From: Rhizobium sp. CF080
Lineage (GTDB): Bacteria; Pseudomonadota; Alphaproteobacteria; Rhizobiales; Rhizobiaceae
Assembly: GCF_000282095.2 (NCBI RefSeq)
Contig: NZ_AKKC02000002.1
Span: forward strand, 868,001 to 932,000
Direction of reading: 5' to 3'
Length of the DNA stretch: 64,000 nt
Part shown: in pieces, positions 26,603 through 36,917 of the stretch
Layout: each line of letters begins with the position of its first letter
Position numbering within the stretch: the stretch's first letter is position 1
Notes under the pieces: generated by a model
Database searches by the model: none
Told to the model about the DNA's origin: nothing
Seen by the model: only the letters and a program-made list of their open reading frames with translations
Made by a program: the position numbers and the translations under genes

Positions 26603-29600
26603 CGAACGCTCCCGCCTTTTTCGAGATCGGTGCCAAGACCAACTTTTCCTTCCTGGAAGGGGCAGCCAAGCCGGAGGAGATGATCATTGCGGCAAGCATG
26701 CTCGGGCTTTCAGGGCTTGGTATGGCCGACAGGAACTCAGTGGCCGGCGTAGTGAGAGCGCATAGCCAGGTCCGGAACATGAAGGAGACATACGAACGTC
26801 AGCAGAAACAGGGCAGAAAGGAAGGTGAGGAAGAGGCTGTTTTGCCTTGCGCCTTTTCCCCTGGAGCCCGGCTCGTCTTTTCCGACAGCACGCCGGATGT
26901 TCTGGTCTATCCGCAAAACCGAAAAGGCTGGGCCAATCTTTGCCGCCTGCTGAGCCGTGGAAACCTCAGGACAGAGAAGGGGTCCTGCATTCTGGAAGAG
27001 TGGGATTTTCTGGAATGGTGCGATGAGATGATGCTCGCGGTCGTTCCGGAGTTTTCCCGTGTGGAAGACATGGCCTATCAGCAGCACCTGGGAGACTGTC
27101 TCCGTAAATACAGAGAGCGGTTCGGAAAGAACATCTATCTGGCTCTGTCACCAACTTATGACGGCCGCGACGCCTTGGTGTTCAATTCGCTTGCCCAGAT
27201 TGCCACGCGTAATCAAGTACCTCTGATCGCGACCAATCTGCCCCTTTTCCATCTCCCTTATCGCAGGTCCCTGTCAGATGTGGTGACGGCGATCCGTGAG
27301 CATGTGACGATCCAGGAAGCCGGGTTTCGGCTTGCGCCGAATGGAGAGAGGTACATCAAACAGGCTGCCGAAATGGCGCGGCTTTTTCGCGCCTATCCGG
27401 ATGCCATCGCCAATACGAAAAAGTTCTTCGGCAAGCTGGAATTCTCGCTCGATGAACTCAGTCATAACTATCCTGACGAGAGCGTCCCGGGCGAAACGGT
27501 GTCCGAAACCCTGGAGCGCCTGACCTGGGAAGGCGCAAAGCGCCGATATCCCAACGGCATCGAGGAAAAGGTCTCCAGCCAGATCAGGTACGAACTCGAT
27601 CTGATCAAGGAGATGGAATACGAGCCGTATTTCCTGACGGTGCGCCATATCGTCTGGCATGCTCGCTATGTGCTGAAAATCCTCTGCCAGGGTCGCGGTT
27701 CGGCGGCCAATTCCACCGTCTGTTTCTGCCTCGGCATCACCGAGGTCGATCCTACATTCACGACGCTTCTCTTCGAACGGTTCATTTCGACGGAGCGGAA
27801 CGAGCCGCCGGATATCGACGTGGATTTCGAGCATGCGCGACGCGAGGACATTATCCAGTATATCTACCAGCATTATGGCTATCGCCATGCCGGTTTGACG
27901 GCGGCGGTCACCAGCTACCGGACCCGCATGGCAGGCCGCGAGGTGGCCAAGGCTTTCGGCCTTTCCGAAGACGTGCAATCGGCGCTTTCCAGCACCGTGT
28001 GGGGCTGGTCCGAGGATGGGCTTTCGGAGCGGGAGGCCAGGGTCGCAGGCCTGGATGTGACGGACAAGACGACACTCAAGGTGATCGCCCATGCGAAGGA
28101 ACTCATGGGCTTTCCGCGTCATCTCACCCAGCATGTCGGCGGATTTCTGATAACTCGCGACCGGCTGGATGAAGTCGTGCCGATCATGAAGACGGCGATG
28201 CCCGGGCGCTACATGGTCGAATGGGACAAGGACGACCTCGACACACTGAAGCTTTTGAAGATCGATGTGCTGGCGCTCGGCATGCTCACCTGCCTCAAGA
28301 AGGCTTTCGAGCTTATGCAGCAGCACTATGAGATTGAAGAGACGCTCGCTGGTCTTCTGCAGAAAGATAAAGACCAAAATGTCTATGGCATGATTTGCCG
28401 GGCCGATACGATCGGGGTTTTCCAGATCGAGAGCCGGGCGCAGATGAGCATGCTGCCGCGGTTGAGGCCCGAAAAGTTTTATGACCTTGTTGTTGAAGTG
28501 GCGATCGTCAGACCTGGTCCCATCCAGGGAAACATGGTCCATCCGTATCTAAAACGGCGCGAAGCCAAACGGAACAAACAGCCGATCGAATATCCCAGTC
28601 CTGAATTGGAAAAGGTTCTCGAACGCACGCTGGGCGTACCTCTCTTTCAAGAGCAGGCAATGCAGATTGCAATAACCGCGGCCGGGTTTTCTCCCGAGAA
28701 AGCGGACAAGCTGCGTCGATCGATGGCGACGTTCAAGCGATCGGGAAGAGTGGAGGAATTTAAGAACGATTTTGTTGCCGGCATGCTGAAAAATGAGCGT
28801 TATTCCAAGGAATTTGCGGAGAGCTGCTTCAGCCAGATCGAGGGTTTCGCGGAATATGGCTTTCCGGAAAGCCATGCGGCGTCATTCGCTTTGCTTGTCT
28901 ACGTATCCTCCTGGATCAAGGCCTATTATCCGGATGTCTTCTGCACGGCGATGCTGAATTCGCAGCCGATGGGGTTTTATGCGCCGGCGCAGCTCATACG
29001 GGATGCACGAGAGCACGGTGTCAGGATTCTCCCCGTCGACGTCAACAAGTCGGAATGGGACTGCACTTTGGAAGAGACCGTTTTCGACCGGGGTGCGATC
29101 GACAAGCGTCATGAATCCATGCGGGATGTCATCAAGACTGAGCGTGCCGTGCGGCTTGGGTTTCGGCAGGTCAAAGGCCTTGCCGAGAAAGACATGATTG
29201 AAAAGCTCATCGCCCACCGCGGGGAACGTTATGCCTCCGTCCATGATCTCTGGCTGCGGTCGGGGCTCGACAAATCGGATATCGAGCGGCTGGCGGATGC
29301 TGATGCCTTCAACTCCATCGAGCTCAGTCGTCGCGAGGCGCTGTGGGCGGTCAGGGGGCTTGATACCAAGAATGCCACCGCGACATTGTCTCTGTTCGAT
29401 GTGGCGGACCGCGTCGATCTCAGGCCGGAGGCGAAAGCGACGCTGCCGGAAATGCTGCCCGGCGAACAGGTGATCGAGGATTATCGGCATCTCTCGCTTT
29501 CGCTGAAGGCACACCCGGTCTCCTTCCTGCGCGAGGAATTCAAGACCATGGGAATTACCCGTAGCGTCGATCTCCTGACGGTTCCGAACGGGCGAAGGGT

Positions 29601-30042
29601 GACGATCGGCGGGCTCGTTCTCGTCAGGCAGCGGCCTGGCTCGGCCAAGGGCGTCATCTTCATGACGCTGGAAGACGAGACCGGCGTTGCCAATGCGATC
29701 GTCTGGCCGAAGATTTTCGAACGCTACAGGCCGGTCGTGATGGGCGCGCGGCTGGTGAAGATCCGGGGGAGGCTGCAGAGCCAGAGTGGCGTCATCCATA
29801 CGGTGGTCGAGCATATCGAGGACATTACCCCGATGCTGGGACTGCTGCAGAAGGAAGCAAGGCGGTTCGGTGTGTCAGCCCGTTCGGATGAGGTATTGCA
29901 ATCCAGCGGTGACCATCGGCAGAGAAGGCGCTCCCATGGAATGGAGGGGGCGAGCAAGGAGAGCGCCAAGGAGCCCGTACCGCACAATTCCTATGGAACC
30001 GGACCAGGGGGTGTCATGCCGAAAGGCCGCAATTTCCACTAA
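26599..30042 (+). CDS. dnaE2: Error-prone DNA polymerase DnaE2 (ImuC)
   Basis: C-family polymerase for translesion synthesis in the SOS response. The N-terminal PHP-like domain begins [22 protein letters not shown], with the DnaE2-type NFSF in place of the replicative HSDYS. The polymerase active site [13 protein letters not shown] is near residue 405, preceded by [21 protein letters not shown]. Later blocks are [27 protein letters not shown] and the C-terminal OB fold [24 protein letters not shown]. Length about 1147 aa, slightly above usual; a Lys/Glu-rich insert sits at about residues 60-85. The ATG at 26599 overlaps the imuB stop; ATG 26575 is an alternative. Confidence 0.95.
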   Translation: MTNAPAFFEIGAKTNFSFLEGAAKPEEMIIAASMLGLSGLGMADRNSVAGVVRAHSQVRNMKETYERQQKQGRKEGEEEAVLPCAFSPGARLVFSDSTPDVLVYPQNRKGWANLCRLLSRGNLRTEKGSCILEEWDFLEWCDEMMLAVVPEFSRVEDMAYQQHLGDCLRKYRERFGKNIYLALSPTYDGRDALVFNSLAQIATRNQVPLIATNLPLFHLPYRRSLSDVVTAIREHVTIQEAGFRLAPNGERYIKQAAEMARLFRAYPDAIANTKKFFGKLEFSLDELSHNYPDESVPGETVSETLERLTWEGAKRRYPNGIEEKVSSQIRYELDLIKEMEYEPYFLTVRHIVWHARYVLKILCQGRGSAANSTVCFCLGITEVDPTFTTLLFERFISTERNEPPDIDVDFEHARREDIIQYIYQHYGYRHAGLTAAVTSYRTRMAGREVAKAFGLSEDVQSALSSTVWGWSEDGLSEREARVAGLDVTDKTTLKVIAHAKELMGFPRHLTQHVGGFLITRDRLDEVVPIMKTAMPGRYMVEWDKDDLDTLKLLKIDVLALGMLTCLKKAFELMQQHYEIEETLAGLLQKDKDQNVYGMICRADTIGVFQIESRAQMSMLPRLRPEKFYDLVVEVAIVRPGPIQGNMVHPYLKRREAKRNKQPIEYPSPELEKVLERTLGVPLFQEQAMQIAITAAGFSPEKADKLRRSMATFKRSGRVEEFKNDFVAGMLKNERYSKEFAESCFSQIEGFAEYGFPESHAASFALLVYVSSWIKAYYPDVFCTAMLNSQPMGFYAPAQLIRDAREHGVRILPVDVNKSEWDCTLEETVFDRGAIDKRHESMRDVIKTERAVRLGFRQVKGLAEKDMIEKLIAHRGERYASVHDLWLRSGLDKSDIERLADADAFNSIELSRREALWAVRGLDTKNATATLSLFDVADRVDLRPEAKATLPEMLPGEQVIEDYRHLSLSLKAHPVSFLREEFKTMGITRSVDLLTVPNGRRVTIGGLVLVRQRPGSAKGVIFMTLEDETGVANAIVWPKIFERYRPVVMGARLVKIRGRLQSQSGVIHTVVEHIEDITPMLGLLQKEARRFGVSARSDEVLQSSGDHRQRRRSHGMEGASKESAKEPVPHNSYGTGPGGVMPKGRNFH

Positions 30043-30190
30043 ATGCTACCGGAGTGGGACCAAGGTAGAAGAGGGAATTATAGGATGCTCCTTAAGAAGG
30101 GACGCATATATGTCGATTCTTTCTTGACATCGCCTGTCCGCTTTCGCAAAAAGAGGATGTTACAGGTCATGTTTGGCAGGTCGACCGAGA

Positions 30191-30502
30191 ATGCTGGTTT
30201 GCAGTTGCAATTACATCACCGACAGGGAAATCAAGGACGTCATCACGCAGCTCCTTGACGAAGACTGTTGGCAGCTCATTGTCCCATCCAAAGTCTACCA
30301 CGCCATGGCGAAACGTGGCCGCTGCTGCGGCTGTTTCCCCAACGTTGTCGACCTGATCATCCGCACAACCGAGGAATATCACGCCCACCACCACTCGACG
30401 GAAGACGAAGTGGTCGTATATATGTCCCGCTTGAGACAATTCCATGAGGAAAACAGGAGAGCGGACATTGAAAGGCGACTCAAAGGTCATCGAGCGGCTT
30501 AA
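30191..30502 (+). CDS. bfd: Bacterioferritin-associated ferredoxin
   Basis: [2Fe-2S] protein that reduces bacterioferritin to release stored iron. Cluster ligands are Cys4, Cys6, Cys45 and Cys48 (MLVCSCN ... RCCGC), in the Bfd C-x-C ... C-x2-C order. The start ATG at 30191 gives the canonical N-terminus. The protein is 103 aa, longer than the roughly 64 aa of the E. coli protein: a His/Glu/Arg-rich tail (about residues 62-103) extends across the start of bfr. The two genes overlap by 35 bases. Confidence 0.92.
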   Translation: MLVCSCNYITDREIKDVITQLLDEDCWQLIVPSKVYHAMAKRGRCCGCFPNVVDLIIRTTEEYHAHHHSTEDEVVVYMSRLRQFHEENRRADIERRLKGHRAA

Positions 30503-30953
30503 CGAGGCACTTTTTCTCGAGCTAGGCGCCGTCAACCAGTATTGGCTGCATTATCGCCTGCTGGATGACTGGGGTTTCAAGAAGCTCGCGAAAAAGGAAC
30601 GGGCGGAGTCGATCGAGGAAATGCATCATGCCGATCGTCTCATCGATCGCATCATCTTTCTCGAAGGCCACCCCAACCTGCAGACGCTTGCCCCGTTGCG
30701 CATCGGCCAGAATGTCAAGGAAGTCCTGGAGGCCGATCTTGCTGGCGAATATGACGCCCGCACGGCCTACAAAGCCTCCCGCGATATCTGTCACGCGGCC
30801 GGCGATTACGTCTCGATGAAGCTCTTCGAAGAGCTTCTGATGGACGAGGAAGGCCATATCGACTTCCTCGAAACCCAACTCGATCTGCTGGCGAAAATCG
30901 GCGAGGAGCGTTACGGCCTCCTCAACGCGGAATCGGCTGATTCCGCCGAATAA
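30468..30953 (+). CDS. bfr: Bacterioferritin
   Basis: Heme-containing ferritin that oxidises and stores iron in a 24-mer. The TTG at 30468 is chosen: ACAGGAGAG lies 8 bases upstream, and the resulting 161-aa chain begins [15 protein letters not shown], exactly the family start. Dinuclear-site ligands Glu18, Glu51 and His54 and the heme ligand Met52 (EEMHHADR) are all present, and the later EEGHIDFLE supplies the remaining iron ligands. It follows and overlaps bfd, forming an iron-storage operon; a strong terminator follows. Confidence 0.95.
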   Translation: MKGDSKVIERLNEALFLELGAVNQYWLHYRLLDDWGFKKLAKKERAESIEEMHHADRLIDRIIFLEGHPNLQTLAPLRIGQNVKEVLEADLAGEYDARTAYKASRDICHAAGDYVSMKLFEELLMDEEGHIDFLETQLDLLAKIGEERYGLLNAESADSAE

Positions 30954-30972
30954 TCGCTTATCCGAACACACG

Positions 30973-31015
30973 AGCCCCGGCGAAAGCATTTGCTCCGCCG
31001 GGGCTTTTTCGTTTC
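30973..31015 (+). terminator. Rho-independent terminator of bfd-bfr
   Basis: 10-bp stem AGCCCCGGCG / CGCCGGGGCT (30973-30982, 30996-31005) followed by TTTTTCGTTT, 20 bases after the bfr stop. Confidence 0.92.
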
Positions 31016-31073
31016 AGCCCATGAACCTTGATCGGCAACCGGCCGAACCGGGTGGTTGCCAGCTCCCGGGCGG

Positions 31074-31619
31074 TCAGAGCCGCTCGGCTGCCACCTCGGC
31101 CAGGTGCTTAAACTCCGCGACGACCTGGTCGTAGACCGCGCGCTTGAAGGGCACGATCAGGCTGGGAAGGTCGGCCATCGGCTTCCATTCCCAGGCGTCA
31201 AATTCCGGCGCGTGTCCGCCCGGCGGCGGGTTGATGGCGATCTCGCTTTCGTCGCCATCGAAGCGAAAGGCGAACCAGCGCTGGGTCTGGCCGCGATATT
31301 TTCCCTTCAGCCCGATGCCGATCAGGTGCGCGGGTAGATCGTAATTGATCCAATCGTCCGCCTCGGCAAGCAAGGTGACGGAGCGCATCCCCGTTTCCTC
31401 GTAGAGTTCGCGATAAGCCGCGGGTAGCGGGTCCTCGCCCTTGTCGATGCCGCCCTGCGGCATCTGCCAGAGCTGCGGCGAACCGTCAAATTCGCTGTTG
31501 CCGTCGCTGATGCGCCGGCCGGCCCAGACAAGGCCTTCACGGTTCAGAACCATGATGCCGACGCAGGGGCGATAAGGAAGCTCCTCCGCGACGACCGAAC
31601 GTTTGCCTTTCTTGCTCAT
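31074..31619 (-). CDS. rppH: RNA pyrophosphohydrolase (Nudix)
   Basis: Removes pyrophosphate from the 5' end of triphosphorylated RNAs, starting mRNA decay; relatives also cleave diadenosine polyphosphates. 181 aa. The Nudix box [22 protein letters not shown] runs from about residue 56 to 77, with the WQMPQGG lead-in. The start ATG at 31617-31619 has GGAG upstream; a longer frame upstream overlaps the deacetylase gene. It lies 16 bases downstream of the YibQ-like gene and converges with bfr. Confidence 0.93.
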   Translation of the reverse strand: MSKKGKRSVVAEELPYRPCVGIMVLNREGLVWAGRRISDGNSEFDGSPQLWQMPQGGIDKGEDPLPAAYRELYEETGMRSVTLLAEADDWINYDLPAHLIGIGLKGKYRGQTQRWFAFRFDGDESEIAINPPPGGHAPEFDAWEWKPMADLPSLIVPFKRAVYDQVVAEFKHLAEVAAERL

Positions 31620-31635
31620 GGGTAACTCCGATCCA

Positions 31636-32835
31636 TCACGGTCCAACGCTTTCGCTCGCGAGTGAAGAGACGCCGACAATCTCGATACCGCGCTGCGAGA
31701 CTTCCTCGCTCCATTGCCTTATCGCATCGATGCTCTCGTCGAAAGCCGAAGCAACGCCGATCGCCGTGCCCTTGCGGCCGGCTATGCGCTCCAGTTCGTC
31801 GAGCTTCTTGAGGATCGCATCCTTCTGCAACTGGCCGTCAAGCGTCATATCGCCGAAGGCATGTGGCAATTCGATCGCCTTGGCAACGATCGCCGTCTTG
31901 GACTGCGCGGATGTCCCGTCGTCGAGGAAGAGCAGTCCGCGTTTGGAAATATCACGCAGGACCGGCTCCAAGGCGCCGGCGTCCGAAAGATAGCGGCCGC
32001 CGAGGTAGTTCATGACGCCGGTATAGTTGGTGATTTCGCCCATGGCCTGGTGAAGGCGGCCGAGATTATCCTTGGCCGACATCTTGGTCAGCAGAGTGCC
32101 GGGACCCGGATCGTTTGCCGGATAATCGAACGGTTCGAACGGCACCTGGATCAGGATTTCATGGCCGGCGCGACGGGCTTCCTGCATCCAGCGCTGCAGG
32201 CTGTTGCCGCTGACGGCGAAGGCGAGCGTCACCGACGGCGGCAGGTCGCGGATTGCCCGCTGGGTGCCCGTCTGGCTGAGCCCGAGACCGCCGACGACGA
32301 TTGCGATGCGGGTTCCGCGCGCGCCGGACCAGGGTCGCGCATACTGATCCATCGGCCGCTGTCCGCCAGGCCCGACAATAGGCAGGCGGCCATGGGGTGA
32401 ATCCTCCAGCAGCGCATCGTTGGGTTGGGCAGCCATGCGCGGGTCCTGGCCGATCCGCTGGGTGCCGATCATCACCGGTCCGCTGCCGTCGCGCGAGCGC
32501 GGCGTGTACTTGGTCACCACCGAACCGTCATCGGTCAGTGTCCGCTCGATATTGGCGCCGGAATTCGGATCGGAACGGGGCATGCCCGTGGATTGCTGCG
32601 GTGCTGCGTTCTGGCCGGATTTTGTGGGGGGCTGGACCTGTTCGGGCTTGGAAGCCGGCGGAACGTTGGAAGCAACCTGCTTCAGGGCATCATCTCCGCG
32701 CATGGCGTAGAGCGAAAGCCCCAAGATGCCGACGACCGCCAGAGAGGCAAAAACGATTGCAAGAGAAAACTTCCGGCTCCGTCGCCGAGCGGCCGGCCGG
32801 TTCTGTCCGAGCGGTGCGTGGAGATCGGTGCCCAA
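31636..32835 (-). CDS. Divergent polysaccharide deacetylase (YibQ-like)
   Basis: Membrane-anchored protein of 399 aa: basic N-terminus, one transmembrane helix (about residues 23-45), a Pro/Gln-rich linker (about 50-170) and a C-terminal divergent polysaccharide deacetylase domain beginning [20 protein letters not shown]. Family blocks include [25 protein letters not shown] and the later [12 protein letters not shown]. It probably acts in the periplasm on an envelope glycan. The start is TTG (32833-32835). It sits between ctpA and rppH on the same strand, 89 bases after the ctpA stop. Confidence 0.87.
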   Translation of the reverse strand: MGTDLHAPLGQNRPAARRRSRKFSLAIVFASLAVVGILGLSLYAMRGDDALKQVASNVPPASKPEQVQPPTKSGQNAAPQQSTGMPRSDPNSGANIERTLTDDGSVVTKYTPRSRDGSGPVMIGTQRIGQDPRMAAQPNDALLEDSPHGRLPIVGPGGQRPMDQYARPWSGARGTRIAIVVGGLGLSQTGTQRAIRDLPPSVTLAFAVSGNSLQRWMQEARRAGHEILIQVPFEPFDYPANDPGPGTLLTKMSAKDNLGRLHQAMGEITNYTGVMNYLGGRYLSDAGALEPVLRDISKRGLLFLDDGTSAQSKTAIVAKAIELPHAFGDMTLDGQLQKDAILKKLDELERIAGRKGTAIGVASAFDESIDAIRQWSEEVSQRGIEIVGVSSLASESVGP

Positions 32836-32924
32836 GGTCTAGTCCGCGTTCTGTCTGCAGATACGAAGAACCGGCCAGCGCGGCGTCTTTTCAACGCGTC
32901 ACGCTGGCCGGTCCGATGATGTCT

Positions 32925-34259
32925 TTACTTCTTGATCGTGGCGGCTGCGGCCTTGTCCGGGCTCGGCGGGAAGGAGGCATCCTTCTTCACGCCGCGGAAG
33001 AGATCCAGCGCATAGTTGAGCTGGAGGTCGTCCTTGGCTTCCGGCGGCACGTAGGCGACGGAACCGGAACCTTCGTCCGTTTCGGCCGCGCCCTGGATGT
33101 GGCCGCGCAGGCTCGATTCGCCTTCAGCCCTGACCTTGCCCTGCAGTTCCGGCGGCAGCGGCTGTTCTACCTTGATATCCGGCTGGATGCCGGTGCCCTG
33201 GATCGACTTGCCCGACGGCGTGTAATAGAGCGCGGTGGTCAGACGCAGCGCGCCGGCATCGCCGAGCGGGATGATCGTCTGAACCGAGCCCTTGCCGAAG
33301 GACCGTGTGCCGAGAACCGTGGCGCGGCGCAGATCCTGGAGCGCACCGGCGACGATTTCCGAAGCGGAAGCCGAGCCGCCGTTGACGAGCACGATGACCG
33401 GCTTGCCGTCGGTCAGGTCACCCGGGCCAGCGTTGAAGCGGCGGGTCTCTTCGGCATTGCGGCCGCGGGTCGAAACCACTTCGCCACGTTCCAGGAAGGC
33501 GTCGGAAACGTTGATCGCCTGGTCGAGCAGACCGCCCGGGTTGAGGCGCAGATCAAGCACGTAGCCCTTCAGCTTGTCGGCCGGGACGTCTGCCTTGATC
33601 TTCTTGATCGCCTTTTCGAGGTCGTCATAGGTCTTTTCGGTGAAGGAGATGACGCGGACATAACCGACATCCCCGCCTTCGACGCGGGACTTCACGGCGC
33701 GCACTGCGATGATGTCGCGTACCACGGTGATGTCGAGCGGCTTATCGGCGCCCTGGCGGATGATCGTCAGCTTGATCGGGGTGTTGACGCCGCCGCGCAT
33801 CTTCTCGACGGCTTCTTCGAGCTTCAGGCCGCGCACCGGGGCGCCGTCGATCTCGGAGATGTAGTCGCCTGCCAGAATGCCGGCCTTGGAGGCGGGCGTA
33901 TCGTCAATCGGCGCGATGACCTTGACGAGCTCGTTTTCCATCGTGACTTCGATGCCGAGGCCGCCGAATTCGCCACGCGTCTGCGTGCGCATGTCTTCGG
34001 CATCCTTGGCATTCATGAAGCTGGAATGGGGATCGAGCGAGGTCAGCATGCCGTTGATGGCGTTCTCGACCAGCTTTTCTTCATCCGGCGGCGTCACGTA
34101 CTGGGCGCGGACCCGTTCGAACACGTCACCGAAGATCGACAATTCCCGGTAGGTCGAAGGGCCGGCGGCCTGCGCCGGCACACCGGCCGAATAAATCACG
34201 CTCATCGCGGTCGCACCCAAGAGTGCACCGACGATGACAAGAGAAGCCCTACGAATCAT
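32925..34259 (-). CDS. ctpA: Carboxyl-terminal processing protease CtpA (S41)
   Basis: Periplasmic serine protease of 444 aa. Signal peptide or anchor at about residues 1-31 (RRASLVIVGALLGATAMSVIYSAGVPAQA), PDZ domain at about 80-165 (FGGLGIEVTMEN...ISEIDGAPVRGL) and S41 catalytic domain with the Ser in NGGSASASEIVAG and the general-base Lys in GTRSFGKGSVQT. A Pro/Lys-rich C-terminus follows. The start ATG at 34257-34259 has GGAAGGG upstream and overlaps the end of the EnvC-like gene by 11 bases, so the two are probably coupled. Likely role: processing envelope proteins or peptidoglycan hydrolases. Confidence 0.95.
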   Translation of the reverse strand: MIRRASLVIVGALLGATAMSVIYSAGVPAQAAGPSTYRELSIFGDVFERVRAQYVTPPDEEKLVENAINGMLTSLDPHSSFMNAKDAEDMRTQTRGEFGGLGIEVTMENELVKVIAPIDDTPASKAGILAGDYISEIDGAPVRGLKLEEAVEKMRGGVNTPIKLTIIRQGADKPLDITVVRDIIAVRAVKSRVEGGDVGYVRVISFTEKTYDDLEKAIKKIKADVPADKLKGYVLDLRLNPGGLLDQAINVSDAFLERGEVVSTRGRNAEETRRFNAGPGDLTDGKPVIVLVNGGSASASEIVAGALQDLRRATVLGTRSFGKGSVQTIIPLGDAGALRLTTALYYTPSGKSIQGTGIQPDIKVEQPLPPELQGKVRAEGESSLRGHIQGAAETDEGSGSVAYVPPEAKDDLQLNYALDLFRGVKKDASFPPSPDKAAAATIKK

Positions 34260-35655
34260 TTCGTGCCCTTCCAGTTTCTTTCGAGGTCCACCACGGTTTG
34301 GAATCGACCGGTGTGCCATCTTTTCGGAATTCAATGTAAAGCGTTGGACGATCTGTTTCCAGCGCCAATGCGGTTGCGCTTGCCACTCTTTTCTCACCCA
34401 TCACAGCAATGGGTTCGCCCGCGAAGACGAACTTGCCCTGCCGCGCATTCACTTCATCCATGCCGGTCAGAACCAGATGGTATCCGTCTCCGGCATTGAG
34501 GATGATCATCTGTCCGTAACTCCGGAAGGCACCGGCGAAAACCACCAGGCCATCTGCCGGCGCCGTCACCACGGCACCCGCATTCGAAGCAACTGTTATG
34601 CCTCTTGCCGAATGCCCCGTCCCGTCGGCGTCGCCGAACCACCGCAATACATCTCCGGCAACCGGAAGCTCCAGCTTCTGCCTCAGACTCGAAAACGCGT
34701 ATGCGGGCGCAATGCGGTTTTTGTCGGGCACGCCGCTTTGGGCGAGCTGCTTCGCCTTTTCGCGCTCGGCGTCGGACATCATGCGCTGGCGCTCTTCCTC
34801 GGCCCGCGCCCGGTCGATTGCGTCGCGCACGGAGGCGATTTCGCCTTCGAACGACTGGATGAGGTTCTCAAGCGTGGTGGCGCGTCCGGCAAGCTCCTCG
34901 GAGCGGCGGCGCTCGGCGTCGAGATCGGCCGTGTTGCGCTTGTTCAACTTTTCGTTTTCGGCGAGCAGGAGGTCCATGCGTCGGTCTTCTTCGAGGCTCG
35001 CCGCGATGGTGTTGGAGACATTTGTCTTCTCGGTCATCGCCGAAGCCTGGAGAGAGGCCAGTGACTGAAGGTCGGCGACGAGCTTGTCCGCCTCGTGGCG
35101 CATGCCGGGAACGACGGCGCCGAGCAGGATCGCGCTTCGAACCGAGGCGAGCGCATCGTCGGGCGTCACCAGAAGTGCGGGCGGCGGATTGCGGCCCATG
35201 CGCTGGAGGGCTGCGAGCACTTCGGCCAGCACGGCGCGGCGGCCGCGCAGGGAGGTGCGGATACCGTCCTCCTTGAGCTTCAGTTCGGTGATCTTCTTCT
35301 CGCTATCGAAAATCTTGGTTTCCAGGCTTTTGCGGCGTGCTGCCGATTCGATCAGCGCCTGGCGGATATCGGTGGTGTTCTTCCTGATCTCGGCGATGTT
35401 CTTTTCGATTGCGGCGGTCCTGTCGCCGGAAATCTTCATGGTCTTGGTCAGAACTTCGAGTTCGCCGCGGGTCTCATTGCGCCGGCGCTGCAGGTCGGCA
35501 GTCGGATCGACTGGGGAGGGCGCTGCCGGGGGGGGAGTCGGCGCGTTCTGGGCGCGTGCGGTATCGGATACATGAAGGGGCGGGACCAACGCCAAACCGA
35601 GACCCGCCGCCAGAAGCAGCGCCCGCCGGTACGATGTGATCCTGGTTGTCCGCAT
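34249..35655 (-). CDS. EnvC-like murein hydrolase activator with degenerate LytM domain
   Basis: 468 aa: signal peptide (about residues 10-36), two long coiled-coil stretches (about 50-145 and 195-310) and a C-terminal LytM/M23 domain. The LytM active site appears degenerate: GHSARGITVAS lacks the second ligand pattern, MIILNAGDGYHL replaces the usual H-x-x-G region, and LYIEFR stands where active enzymes have HLHFE. This matches EnvC, which activates amidases at the septum rather than cutting peptidoglycan itself. The ATG at 35653-35655 starts the signal peptide; a longer frame upstream is unsupported. It is coupled to ctpA. Confidence 0.9.
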   Translation of the reverse strand: MRTTRITSYRRALLLAAGLGLALVPPLHVSDTARAQNAPTPPPAAPSPVDPTADLQRRRNETRGELEVLTKTMKISGDRTAAIEKNIAEIRKNTTDIRQALIESAARRKSLETKIFDSEKKITELKLKEDGIRTSLRGRRAVLAEVLAALQRMGRNPPPALLVTPDDALASVRSAILLGAVVPGMRHEADKLVADLQSLASLQASAMTEKTNVSNTIAASLEEDRRMDLLLAENEKLNKRNTADLDAERRRSEELAGRATTLENLIQSFEGEIASVRDAIDRARAEEERQRMMSDAEREKAKQLAQSGVPDKNRIAPAYAFSSLRQKLELPVAGDVLRWFGDADGTGHSARGITVASNAGAVVTAPADGLVVFAGAFRSYGQMIILNAGDGYHLVLTGMDEVNARQGKFVFAGEPIAVMGEKRVASATALALETDRPTLYIEFRKDGTPVDSKPWWTSKETGRARNDS

Positions 35656-35746
35656 TCTCGCTCCGCTAATCGCCGGATCGAGAAAGCCTAAGCTGATTTG
35701 CCCGACGAGGCCACAAACAACATCGTGTTTGAAGGTAAACGATCGT

Positions 35747-36229
35747 TTAAGCTCTGTGGTACGGATGGCCGGAGAGAATGGTAACGGCGCGATAGAGCTG
35801 TTCGGCAATCAGGATGCGCACCAGTTGATGCGGCCAGGTCATCGAGCCGAGGTTGAGGACAATGTCGGCCCTGTCGCGGAGGTCGGGATCCAGCCCGTCG
35901 GCACCGCCGATCGCCAGCATCATGTCGCGTTTGCCGTTGTCGCGATATCGGCCGATCAAGCCGGCAAGGGCCTCGCTGTCGAGCGCTTTTCCGCGTTCGT
36001 CGAGAAGGATGAGAACTGCGCCTTCGGGAAGCGCCTTTTCGAGCGCGCCGGCTTCTTCGCGCTTGCGGGTATCGGCATTCGCCGCACGGCTTTCCTGGAT
36101 CTCGATCAGTTTGGACAATTCGAGACCCACCGCCGGGCCAGCCTTGGCGAAGCGGTCGAGATATCGGGACGCAAGTTCCTTCTCCGGTCCGGTCTTCAGC
36201 CGTCCCACGGCGAAAAGGCTTATTCGCAT
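35747..36229 (-). CDS. rlmH: 23S rRNA (pseudouridine-1915-N3)-methyltransferase
   Basis: SPOUT-fold methyltransferase acting on the 70S ribosome at position 1915. 160 aa, the family length. Signature features are LFAVGRLKTGPEKEL at the N-terminus, the SAM-binding knot with AIGGADGLDPDLRDRAD and LGSMTWPHQLVRILIAEQLYRA, and the terminal HPYHRA. Start ATG at 36227-36229. It lies downstream of rsfS (108-base gap), as in many bacteria. Confidence 0.95.
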   Translation of the reverse strand: MRISLFAVGRLKTGPEKELASRYLDRFAKAGPAVGLELSKLIEIQESRAANADTRKREEAGALEKALPEGAVLILLDERGKALDSEALAGLIGRYRDNGKRDMMLAIGGADGLDPDLRDRADIVLNLGSMTWPHQLVRILIAEQLYRAVTILSGHPYHRA

Positions 36230-36337
36230 GTCCTGATCCGTTGATTTTGGGGCCGAAAGCTTCACCCTGCGGCGGGTTCCCACCCAGCCGCGTGATTTCG
36301 ACCTCAGTCCGACCAGCTCAGGGCATGCCCGAACCCG

Positions 36338-36769
36338 TCAGTGCAGCAGTGTGCCTTCCTGGATATCCGGCGTGGCCCACATCTTTTCGATGTTGTAGAA
36401 CGCGCGGATTTCCGGCCGGAACACGTGGACGATGATGTCGCCGGTGTCAATGAGCACCCAGTCACCGGTTTCCTGCCCTTCGACGCGGGCGGTTCCCAGC
36501 CCCTCGTCCTTCAGGTCGGAAATCAGGTGATCGCTGATCGCCATGACATGCCGGTTCGATCGACCGGAGACAACGACCATGTAGTCCCCGAGCGCTGATT
36601 TTCCAACAATGTTGATGGTGACGATATCTTCAGCTTTGGAGTCCTCGAGGCTTGCGAGGACCAGTTCGAGAGCACGGGCAGCAGCATCGGCGCCACGTTC
36701 CAGGCTCTGCGGGAGAACGGAGGCCGTCCTTCCCTTGGCGTGTACTGTTGTCAGGGTTTGTCCTTTCAT
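36338..36769 (-). CDS. rsfS: Ribosome silencing factor RsfS
   Basis: Binds L14 of the 50S subunit and blocks subunit joining during starvation. 143 aa with the Iojap/RsfS core: DIVTINIVGKSALGDYMVVVSGRSNRHV, then GDWVLIDTGDIIVHVFRPEIRAFYNIEKMW. The start ATG at 36767-36769 has only a weak Shine-Dalgarno; an upstream ATG (36790) is an alternative. It sits between nadD and rlmH, the common order. Confidence 0.94.
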   Translation of the reverse strand: MKGQTLTTVHAKGRTASVLPQSLERGADAAARALELVLASLEDSKAEDIVTINIVGKSALGDYMVVVSGRSNRHVMAISDHLISDLKDEGLGTARVEGQETGDWVLIDTGDIIVHVFRPEIRAFYNIEKMWATPDIQEGTLLH

Positions 36770-36917
36770 CCAGGTAACAGCAACAAGCACTAATGCGAAT
36801 CCGATTCTAACTCGGCCGCAACCATATAGTTGGCATCGAATTATTAATCTTTCAAGTAAGCGTCCGCAAAGGTGATAGAAAGATGTAGACCTTTTGTCGC
36901 CGCGTCAGGGCCGGCGA

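Noticed and set aside
26599..26700. Loss of PHP histidines in DnaE2 as an anomaly
   Set aside because: NFSF in place of the replicative-polymerase motif is usual for DnaE2 proteins, so it is not notable.
30100..30190. Iron-responsive (Irr/RirA) operator upstream of bfd
   Set aside because: Only weak ATGTC/GACAT arms (30110-30130) were found; they do not match the iron-control motifs I know well enough to report.
32397..34499. 700-aa plus-strand frame opposite ctpA and the deacetylase gene
   Set aside because: Antisense shadow; Arg-rich and without motifs, while both minus-strand genes have complete catalytic features.
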